Source: Comamonadaceae bacterium (GTDB lineage Bacteria > Pseudomonadota > Gammaproteobacteria > Burkholderiales > Burkholderiaceae_C). Taken from it: a DNA stretch of 64,000 bases. A program made the position numbers and the translations under genes. The notes beneath the pieces were generated by a model that searched no databases, had not been told where the DNA came from, and was given only the letters and a program-made list of their open reading frames with translations. Positions 58,494-64,000 of this stretch are shown in pieces. The stretch's first letter is position 1. Every line of letters starts with the position of its first letter. The stretch covers positions 248,001-312,000 of the forward strand of contig JAJTEW010000002.1 in assembly GCA_021299875.1 (NCBI GenBank), read 5' to 3'.

Positions 58494-59498
58494 ATGCTAG
58501 ATGATCGTGCCAAGTTATTGCTCAAAGCGCTGGTGGAACGCTATATCGCGGACGGCCAACCTGTGGGCTCTCGCACGCTCTCCAAAGCCTCCGGCCTGGA
58601 TTTGTCGCCCGCCACCATCCGCAACGTGATGTCCGACCTGGAAGAGCTGGGCCTGATCGCCAGCCCCCACACCTCGGCCGGGCGCATTCCCACCAGCCGG
58701 GGCTACCGTTTGTTTGTCGACACCATGCTCACGGTGCAGCGTGGTGGCCTGGAAACGCCCGCCTTGGTCCCCGATCAGCCGCAAAAGGTGATCGCCAGCG
58801 CGGCCAACCTGCTGTCCAGCCTGTCGCATTTTGTGGGTGTGGTCATGACGCCACGCCGGCCCTCGGTCTTTCGGCACATCGAGTTTTTGCGCCTTTCCGA
58901 GCGGCGTTTGTTGGTCATCATTGTCTCGCCCGAAGGCGATGTGCAAAACCGCATCTTGTTCACCGAGACCGATTATTCGCAAAGCCAGCTGATCGAAACC
59001 TCCAACTTTCTCAACACCCACTACGCCGGCATGGCCATCGAGCAGGTGCGCAGCCGGGTGCAGCAAGAGCTGGTCAGCCTGCAAAGCGAAATCGCCACGC
59101 TCATGCAAGCGGCAGTGCAAGTCAGCACCGAAGCCCTGGCCGAGGACCAAAACGAAGTGGTCATTGCCGGGGAGCGCAACCTGTTGTCTGTGAGCGACTT
59201 TTCCAGTGACATGAGCCACTTGCGCCGGGCGTTTGAATTGTTTGAGCAAAAAACCCAGCTCATGCGCTTGCTCGATGTGTCCAGCCAGGCAGAAGGCGTG
59301 CGCATTTACATCGGCGGCGAAAGCCAGATCGTGCCCATGCAAGAGTTGTCGGTGGTCAGTTCGCCTTATGAGGTGGACGGCCAGATTGTCGGCACCTTGG
59401 GCGTCATTGGCCCCACCCGCATGCCCTACGACCGGATGATCCAGATTGTCAACATCACCTCGCGCTTGGTCAGCAACGCGCTCAGCCAGTCCAAGTAA
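58494..59498 (+). CDS. hrcA: Heat-inducible transcription repressor HrcA
   Basis: A 334-residue repressor of groE/dnaK heat-shock operons through CIRCE operators. It begins [75 protein letters not shown] with the winged helix. The C-terminal GAF-like domain has [46 protein letters not shown]. No CIRCE sequence was seen in its short promoter. It is followed by the tRNA region. Confidence 0.95.
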   Translation: MLDDRAKLLLKALVERYIADGQPVGSRTLSKASGLDLSPATIRNVMSDLEELGLIASPHTSAGRIPTSRGYRLFVDTMLTVQRGGLETPALVPDQPQKVIASAANLLSSLSHFVGVVMTPRRPSVFRHIEFLRLSERRLLVIIVSPEGDVQNRILFTETDYSQSQLIETSNFLNTHYAGMAIEQVRSRVQQELVSLQSEIATLMQAAVQVSTEALAEDQNEVVIAGERNLLSVSDFSSDMSHLRRAFELFEQKTQLMRLLDVSSQAEGVRIYIGGESQIVPMQELSVVSSPYEVDGQIVGTLGVIGPTRMPYDRMIQIVNITSRLVSNALSQSK

Positions 59499-59513
59499 GC
59501 CCCTATGGCCCAC

Positions 59514-59519
59514 TACAAT
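59514..59519 (+). promoter_or_regulatory. -10 element of the tRNA remnant
   Basis: TACAAT lies 12 bases before the tRNA-like 5' fragment, a normal spacing for a stable-RNA promoter. It suggests that an intact tRNA gene once followed. Confidence 0.5.
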
Positions 59520-59531
59520 CACAGCTTCGAT

Positions 59532-59551
59532 GGGGGTGTTAGCTCAGTTGG
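59532..59551 (+). pseudogene. Truncated tRNA 5' fragment (tRNA-Lys-like)
   Basis: GGGGGTGTTAGCTCAGTTGG matches the acceptor 5' strand and D-arm of a tRNA; the GTTAGCTCAGTTGG part is most like tRNA-Lys. The D-loop, anticodon and T arms do not follow. The next 80 bases contain an A/T-rich stretch and a GGGGGCCAAAAAGGGGC segment. It looks like a tRNA gene broken by deletion or by an integration event. Confidence 0.6.
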
Positions 59552-59593
59552 CAAATATGGCTTCCACACTTTGCTGAAAATTTAAGCAGTATT

Positions 59594-59622
59594 TTGGGGG
59601 CCAAAAAGGGGCAAAGTACAAT
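59594..59622 (+). promoter_or_regulatory. Promoter of the intron-containing tRNA-Ile
   Basis: TTGGGG (59594-59599) and TACAAT (59617-59622) are spaced by 17 bases, and the tRNA begins 9 bases after the -10. The -10 is strong and the -35 weak. Confidence 0.55.
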
Positions 59623-59631
59623 CAGATATTC

Positions 59632-59914
59632 GGGCCTATAGCTCAGTTGGTTAGAGCAGAGGACTCATATTTTTCAAATGTGCCTTACGCGTGGAAACTG
59701 CGTAAGGGATGGTGTCAAAGTCGGCGAAAGCTAAGTGCAGCGATGCATATGCCAACGCCGAGCCAAGCTGGGTGAGCAATCACCTTGAAGGTGTAGAGAC
59801 TTGACGGCACCCACCTACGGCGCAAGCTACGGTGAAGGCAAAGTCCAGGGAGTAGTGAAAGCTACACAAACCGGAATCCTTTGGTCCCAGGTTCAAGTCC
59901 TGGTGGGCCCACCA
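59632..59914 (+). tRNA. tRNA-Ile (anticodon CAT) interrupted by a group I intron
   Basis: The exons 59632-59668 (37 nt, GGGCCTATAGCTCAGTTGG ... GACTCAT) and 59875-59914 (40 nt, AATCCTTTGGTCCC ... GGGCCCACCA) join into a 77-nt tRNA. All arms pair: acceptor GGGCCTA/TGGGCCC, anticodon stem GAGGA/TCCTT with loop CTCATAA, T arm CCAGG/CCTGG. CAT with these identity features is the Ile2 tRNA whose C34 becomes lysidine to read AUA; elongator Met is the alternative. The intron lies directly after the anticodon. A terminator follows. Confidence 0.93.
59669..59874 (+). ncRNA. Group I self-splicing intron (IC3-like) in tRNA-Ile(CAU)
   Basis: A 206-nt intron without an ORF. P1 forms between exon CAT plus ATTT (59666-59672) and AAATGTG (59676-59682), with the U-G wobble at the 5' splice site. 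P2 is CCTTACGC/GCGTAAGG (59683-59690, 59700-59707). P5 is CGGCG/CGCCG (59722-59726, 59756-59760). A GGTGA-GCAA-TCACC hairpin (59771-59784) fits P6a. P7 is GACTT/AAGTC (59798-59802, 59841-59845). P9 is GTAGT-GAAA-GCTAC (59852-59865). The intron ends in a terminal G. Segments such as GGGATGGTGTCAAA and GACGGCACCCACC match the Azoarcus tRNA-Ile intron as I recall it, which has the same host tRNA and nearly the same length. Confidence 0.94.
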
Positions 59915-59920
59915 CTTGAT

Positions 59921-59957
59921 AAACCCCCGTCAGAAATGTCGGGGGTTTTCATTTTTC
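59921..59957 (+). terminator. Terminator after tRNA-Ile
   Basis: AACCCCCG pairs with CGGGGGTT around TCAGAAATGT, followed by TTCATTTTT. Confidence 0.88.
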
Positions 59958-60139
59958 AACCGTTGCACAAAGCGGCATCAGACCCGTGAAGATCAACGCC
60001 GATTGCAGTCAAGCCTGAAGATGGTTGGCAAGTTGTCCAAGCTACCCACGAAGCCGCCGTGGCCGCCGACCTCCAAGTGTTCCAGGAAACCCCCGCAAAC
60101 CGCCCATGGCGATCTGGTACACCACCAAGCTGAGGCGGC

Positions 60140-60958
60140 TCAAGGCGCATGACGCGCCCATTGATGACTGCGCAGTGCCTTTTCTATGGTGCTGGTGGCT
60201 TGTTCCAGTCCACTGAGCAGCAGCGCGATGCGTGCTGGCGTCATCCGACTGTTCAAACCTGCAACGGTCACGGCACCGAAAACCTGCCCCAGGCTGTCCT
60301 TGAAAGATTTTCCGAAGGCCGTGACACCTGGTGTGATGCGGTTTTTGATCACCGCATAGCCTTGCTGCTGGGCTTGCGCCATGGATTCTCGCAACTCGGC
60401 CAGTGGAAATCGCCATTCGGTTTCGATCGACGGCATCACCACCTTCAGAATTTCTTCAATTTCGTCGGCATGCATTCCAGCCAAGATGGCCAATCCTCCC
60501 GCCCCCAGACCCAAGGGTCTGCGGCTGCCCATTTGCAGTGTCACCACGCGCAATGTTCCAGGGCCTTGCTGAAAATCAATGCAAACCGCTTCATGTCCGC
60601 TGCGTTGAACGAGGTAAACGGTTTCGGCTGAACTCACAGCCAACCTCTGCATGGCCGGCTTGCACAATTCTCGGACGTCAAACTGCTGCGCCGCCACCAA
60701 ACCCAACTCGTAAGACAAGGGCCCAAGAACGTAGGCTTGGCGATCATCCAACTGCATGACAAAGCGCAACTTGATCATTTGTGCAAGCAGACGGTGAACG
60801 GTGCTGTTGGGCAAGCCAGTTCGCTGGGCCAAGGAGGTCAATGGCGCACCACGCCGTCCCGCAGTGGCCAGCAAACGAAGCAAGGCCACACCTCTGGGCA
60901 AGGGACCTTGATGTGTGAGATCGACTGAGGAGGAGAGCAAAGAAGCTTCTATTTTCAT
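60140..60958 (-). CDS. IclR-family transcriptional regulator
   Basis: A 272-residue regulator. The N-terminal winged helix (GVALLRLLATAGRRGAPLTSLAQRTGLPNSTVHRLLAQMIKLRFVMQLDDRQAYVLGPLSYELG) and the C-terminal effector domain (VYLVQRSGHEAVCIDFQQGPGTLRV, RPLGLGAGGLAILAGM, NRITPGVTAFGKSFKDSLGQVFGAVTVAGL) are typical of IclR. It is divergent from the FAD monooxygenase gene and probably controls the catabolic genes to its right in response to an aromatic or carboxylate ligand. The gap 59958-60139 on its 3' side shows nothing recognisable. Confidence 0.92.
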   Translation of the reverse strand: MKIEASLLSSSVDLTHQGPLPRGVALLRLLATAGRRGAPLTSLAQRTGLPNSTVHRLLAQMIKLRFVMQLDDRQAYVLGPLSYELGLVAAQQFDVRELCKPAMQRLAVSSAETVYLVQRSGHEAVCIDFQQGPGTLRVVTLQMGSRRPLGLGAGGLAILAGMHADEIEEILKVVMPSIETEWRFPLAELRESMAQAQQQGYAVIKNRITPGVTAFGKSFKDSLGQVFGAVTVAGLNSRMTPARIALLLSGLEQATSTIEKALRSHQWARHAP

Positions 60959-61069
60959 TGAGTGGAAATTATGTCACTCCGCCCAATTGTCCTGCCAACA
61001 ATCATTGGCGTTCAGTCCGATGGCCGCCATGGCCACCTGAATCAGCCCCATCACCCACTGACCAACGAT

Positions 61070-62722
61070 ATGCAGACCCAAAACACAAGATTGAATGATG
61101 TGGATGTCCTGATTTCAGGCTATGGTCCGACGGGCGCGACACTGGCTAATTTGATGGGCAAGAGAGGCTACCGCGTGCTGGTCATCGATCAAGAGTCCGC
61201 CATTTACGACAAGCCTCGGGCCATCACCGCTGACCAAGAGGTTTTGCGAGTCTTGCAAGAATTTGGCGTTGCAGACGAAGTGGCCGCGGCCAGCACACCC
61301 CATCCCGGCACAGACTATGTGGGCTTGCAGGGCCAAGTCATCAAGCGCTTTTACCCTGCCCCACCGCCCAATGCACTCGGTTGGGAGCCCAGCTGGATGT
61401 TTGTTCAACCCGACTTGGAAGCCGTGCTGCGCAAGGCGGTTGACCGACAGCCCCATGTGCGCAGCCTCTTGGCCCATCGGTTGATCGGATTTGAGCAAGA
61501 CCCACACACCGTCACGGCCCAGATCCAGCGCTTGTCAGATGGCGCACCACTGACTGTGCGAGCACGTTATGCGATTGCCGCAGATGGCGCCAGCAGCATC
61601 GTGCGCAAACAACTGGCGGCCCCGGTGGAGGACTTGGCCTTCGATGAATGGTGGTTGGTGGTGGACGCATGGATCAGTGGTCCGATCCAATTACCAGAGC
61701 GCTGCGTGCAATACTGCCGCCCCTCACGCCCTGGGACATACATCGTGGGGCCGGGAACGCTGCGCCGTTGGGAAATCAAGTTGCTGCCCCACGAAGACCC
61801 CGCTCATTTCCGCGACAGCCATGAGGCCGTGTGGCGCATATTGGGTGAGTTCACGGACACCCGTTCTCTGACGCACTGCCGCACTGCGGTTTACCGTTTC
61901 CATGCCTTGGTTGTCCATGATTGGCGCCATGGGCGGGTCTTTCTGGCTGGCGATGCGGCGCACCAGATGCCTCCTTTTTTGGGGCAAGGTCTTTGCGCGG
62001 GCATCCGGGACGCCAGCAACTTGGCTTGGAAACTGGACGCTGTGATGCGCGGCCTATCGGGCGATCATTTGCTCGACTCGTACACGGTTGAGCGGAAAAA
62101 ACATGTCCGCACTGTTGTGGGGCACGCCAAATCGTTTGGGCTGATCATCGGTGAATTGGACGTGAACAAAGCCCGCGAACGCGACCGCATCTTGGAACAG
62201 GATCTGAGGCTAGGCCGAGCGGAGACGATTCGGCAACGGTTTATCCCAGGACTGGAATCAGGTTTGTTGGCCCACAAGTCCAATGGCGAATTACAAACCG
62301 GAGCGGGTGAATTGTTCATCCAGCCCTGGGTTCGGCAGGGGCAAGGCGATTGGCAACGGTTGGATGACTTGACCGGTCCGCGCTTTGTGGTCTTGGCCTC
62401 ATCTCTAGACACATTGAGCGCATTGGATCCAGAATCACTGGGCATCATTCAGGCGATCGATGGCCGGTGTGTACTTGTGCAAGCTGGCACAGCTTCCGGC
62501 CACGAATCACGAGACGCACACGCTACGCCCATCTTTGAAGAGCGCGACGGCCTGCTTACGCACTGGTTAGCGGCTTACCATGCGGTGGCAGTGATTGCAC
62601 GCCCCGACAAATATGTCTATGGCATCGCACAAAATGCGCATCATTTGCGGCAATTGCTCCTAGAGCTCCGGGCCGCCTTGATCGAACCGGCGGTGCAGGG
62701 CGATCGGGATGAACACGGATGA
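61070..62722 (+). CDS. FAD-dependent aromatic monooxygenase (MhpA-like)
   Basis: About 550 residues from MQTQNTRLNDVDVLISGYGPTG. ATG 60971 and GTG 60962 would add a non-homologous leader. The GxGxxG motif ISGYGPTGATLANLMGKRGYRVLVIDQE binds the FAD ADP moiety; DG-type motif YAIAADGASSIVRKQL and the GDAAHQMPPFLGQGLCAGIRDASNLAWKL motif complete the class A flavin hydroxylase set. MhpA-type relatives hydroxylate 3-(3-hydroxyphenyl)propionate and related phenols. The C-terminal thioredoxin-like domain of larger homologues is reduced. It is controlled probably by the divergent IclR regulator. Confidence 0.87.
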   Translation: MQTQNTRLNDVDVLISGYGPTGATLANLMGKRGYRVLVIDQESAIYDKPRAITADQEVLRVLQEFGVADEVAAASTPHPGTDYVGLQGQVIKRFYPAPPPNALGWEPSWMFVQPDLEAVLRKAVDRQPHVRSLLAHRLIGFEQDPHTVTAQIQRLSDGAPLTVRARYAIAADGASSIVRKQLAAPVEDLAFDEWWLVVDAWISGPIQLPERCVQYCRPSRPGTYIVGPGTLRRWEIKLLPHEDPAHFRDSHEAVWRILGEFTDTRSLTHCRTAVYRFHALVVHDWRHGRVFLAGDAAHQMPPFLGQGLCAGIRDASNLAWKLDAVMRGLSGDHLLDSYTVERKKHVRTVVGHAKSFGLIIGELDVNKARERDRILEQDLRLGRAETIRQRFIPGLESGLLAHKSNGELQTGAGELFIQPWVRQGQGDWQRLDDLTGPRFVVLASSLDTLSALDPESLGIIQAIDGRCVLVQAGTASGHESRDAHATPIFEERDGLLTHWLAAYHAVAVIARPDKYVYGIAQNAHHLRQLLLELRAALIEPAVQGDRDEHG

Positions 62723-62781
62723 TCAGGTCAAGCCCGAGAGCGCGGCCGCACTGCCGGCGATCAACACCATGAAGAGGGGCT

Positions 62782-63741
62782 TCACTGTTGCGGAATATTG
62801 GCTTCCTGCACAACTTTTTTCCATTTGCCAATTTGCGTTTGCACATATTGCTTCATCTCCAAGCCACTGGCGGATGGGCTGGCCAGGCCACCTGTCCCTT
62901 CGAGCTGCTTGACGACGGCAGGATCTGCCAAGACTTTGAGCGTGGCGGCATGGATCTTTTGTGCCACTGGGGCGGGCAAGCCTTTGGGACCCGCAAGCGC
63001 TGTCCAAGAGTTGACATCAAAGTCCTTGACCGTTTCACGCAAGGGAACAACGCCAGGCAAAAATGGAGAGGGATCCACCGAGGTGACCCCTAAAGCGCGC
63101 AGTTTTCCGCTGTCGATCTGCCCTTTGGTCACGGTCACGGAATCGAACATGAGGTCAACCCTGCGAGTGAGCACATCTTGCAGCGGTGCGGCACCCCCTC
63201 GGTATGGAATGTGGTTCATTTGAACGCCCGCCAGCGACTGAAACAGCTCACCCGACAAGTGCTGGGTGGAGCCAACACCTACAGAGCTGTAACTCACGGT
63301 CCCCGGCTGGGATTTGGCAACGCGCACCACATCGCCAACGGTCTTGAACGGACTGTCGCTGGCAGTTGCGAGAACAAAGGGGAAGCGCGTCACCATCGAC
63401 AACCAATCAAAATCTTCCACGGGGTCAAAGCTTTGTGATTTGTACATGGCGGCCGATACCGCATGCCCTCCTGTGAGCAAAATCAAGGTGTAGCCATCTG
63501 GACGAGCTCGCGCAACGGCCGCACTGGCCAAGTTGCCGCCAGCCCCAGTCCTGGCCTCGACAACCACCGGCTGTCCCAATTCACGGGACAAACCCTGGGC
63601 CATGATGCGTGCAATCGTGTCGGCATTTCCCCCTGCGGCAAAGCCTTGTACGAGGGTGATGGGTTTGTCGGGAAAAGCTTGCGCCACAGCCAGTGGCATG
63701 CCGATCAGGGTCGAGAAACAAAAAAGGGCCGTGCGAATCAT
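62782..63741 (-). CDS. Bug-type tripartite tricarboxylate transporter binding protein
   Basis: A 319-residue exported binding protein. Signal peptide TALFCFSTLIGMPLAVAQA is followed by the family blocks ITLVQGFAAGGNADTIARIMAQGL, VVVEARTGAGGNLASAAVARARPDGYTLIL, YSSVGVGSTQHLSGELF and HIPYRGGAAPLQDVLTRRVD. It likely captures an aromatic or carboxylic substrate for the adjacent catabolic genes. It shares the minus strand with the VOC gene upstream, 35 bases away, so the two are probably co-transcribed. It converges with the monooxygenase gene. Confidence 0.9.
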   Translation of the reverse strand: MIRTALFCFSTLIGMPLAVAQAFPDKPITLVQGFAAGGNADTIARIMAQGLSRELGQPVVVEARTGAGGNLASAAVARARPDGYTLILLTGGHAVSAAMYKSQSFDPVEDFDWLSMVTRFPFVLATASDSPFKTVGDVVRVAKSQPGTVSYSSVGVGSTQHLSGELFQSLAGVQMNHIPYRGGAAPLQDVLTRRVDLMFDSVTVTKGQIDSGKLRALGVTSVDPSPFLPGVVPLRETVKDFDVNSWTALAGPKGLPAPVAQKIHAATLKVLADPAVVKQLEGTGGLASPSASGLEMKQYVQTQIGKWKKVVQEANIPQQ

Positions 63742-63776
63742 GTGTATCTCCTGGCTTGTTTTAGATGACTGCAGCT

Positions 63777-64000
63777 TTAGGCTTGAGGCCGCTCATAGCC
63801 TGAAGCTGCTCCGAAAACGGTATGACGCTGTGACCAGTCGTGGGTCTTATCCCAAAGCGCCAACACCTCTGGCGCCTCATCCACAAACTGCTGCAGTCTG
63901 ACCGTATCGTGGCAAGTGCGTGCGGTCAGTTCCAATCGGTGTCCCGATGGATCGAAGAAATAAATGGAGGTGATGAAGTCGTCATGGTTGGTGGGACCCA
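63777..64000 (-). CDS. VOC-superfamily (glyoxalase/dioxygenase-like) protein, C-terminal part
   Basis: The minus frame is open from the window edge to a TAA at 63777-63779, about 74 residues; the start lies outside. GPTNHDDFITSIYFFDPSGHRLELTA carries the closing VOC pattern, in which the glutamate of RLELTA would bind metal. The tail runs to HTVFGAASGYERPQA. Relatives include glyoxalase I-like proteins and extradiol ring-cleavage dioxygenases. Beside an aromatic hydroxylase, a ring-cleavage or lactone-related role is plausible, but the fragment is too short to decide. Confidence 0.7.
   Translation of the reverse strand, partial: GPTNHDDFITSIYFFDPSGHRLELTARTCHDTVRLQQFVDEAPEVLALWDKTHDWSQRHTVFGAASGYERPQA

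Noticed and set aside
59632-59914. Elongator tRNA-Met as identity of the intron-bearing tRNA
   Set aside because: The exons match the Ile2(CAU) type better, and the Azoarcus intron is in the same tRNA; not fully excluded.

Overview
The window reads as chromosomal DNA of a GC-rich betaproteobacterium of the order Burkholderiales. It is most like a freshwater Comamonadaceae genome (Limnohabitans / Rhodoferax / Curvibacter type). This placement is inferred from gene order (ribF-ileS-lspA; ispE-tRNA-Gln-prs-rplY-pth; nadK-recN-rapZ divergent from hrcA; mutM-mutY; lolB beside ispE), the abundance of Bug-type tricarboxylate-binding proteins, and overall protein style. Genes are tightly packed on both strands. 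No rRNA, CRISPR array, transposase or prophage structural gene was seen.

Layout. 1-6.4 kb: small-molecule metabolism (EamA transporters, an SDR, a class II aldolase with a divergent LysR regulator, quinone oxidoreductase, class V aminotransferase). 6.6-13.5 kb: a minus-strand ribF-ileS-lspA-thioredoxin-like operon, then an HNH nuclease and an exported ATP-dependent DNA ligase. 13.6-21.5 kb: a pair of acyl-CoA dehydrogenases, purN, an RsmB-type rRNA methylase, a fatty acid desaturase, rpmB-rpmG and trxB. 21.6-31.8 kb: ftsK-lolA-rarA, a livHMGF branched-chain amino acid ABC cassette without livK, a Bug-type binding protein and a ferredoxin reductase. 31.8-39.5 kb: an epimerase-like protein, hslR, tRNA-Leu, an OmpA-like protein, an ice-binding-like lipoprotein with an internal stop, cysM, a Nudix hydrolase, a TusA-like protein and galU. 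39.5-49.8 kb: valS, a probably FNR-controlled rubrerythrin / Fe-S protein / DUF3501 cassette, YciO, a PHP phosphoesterase, ferredoxin, pth, rplY and prs. 49.8-59.5 kb: tRNA-Gln, ispE, lolB, a TPR protein, mutM-mutY, rapZ-recN-nadK and hrcA. 59.5-64 kb: a tRNA remnant, an intron-containing tRNA-Ile, and the edge of an aromatic-compound catabolic cluster (IclR regulator, FAD monooxygenase, Bug protein, VOC protein).

Most notable signals. (1) A complete 206-nt group I intron interrupts tRNA-Ile(CAU) immediately 3' of the anticodon; its P1, P2, P5, P7 and P9 helices can be read directly, and it resembles the Azoarcus tRNA-Ile intron. (2) Two intergenic palindromes share an identical 26-nt centre but have unrelated arms. 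A third, possibly related palindrome of exactly 78 nt (26 codons) sits in frame inside valS. (3) The ice-binding-like lipoprotein gene has a clean ribosome site, signal peptide and lipobox but carries an in-frame TGA inside the signal peptide. (4) A perfect TTGAT-N4-ATCAA FNR/ANR box lies ahead of the rubrerythrin cassette.

All calls come from reading the sequence. No database search or folding program was run, and family names rest on recalled motifs.
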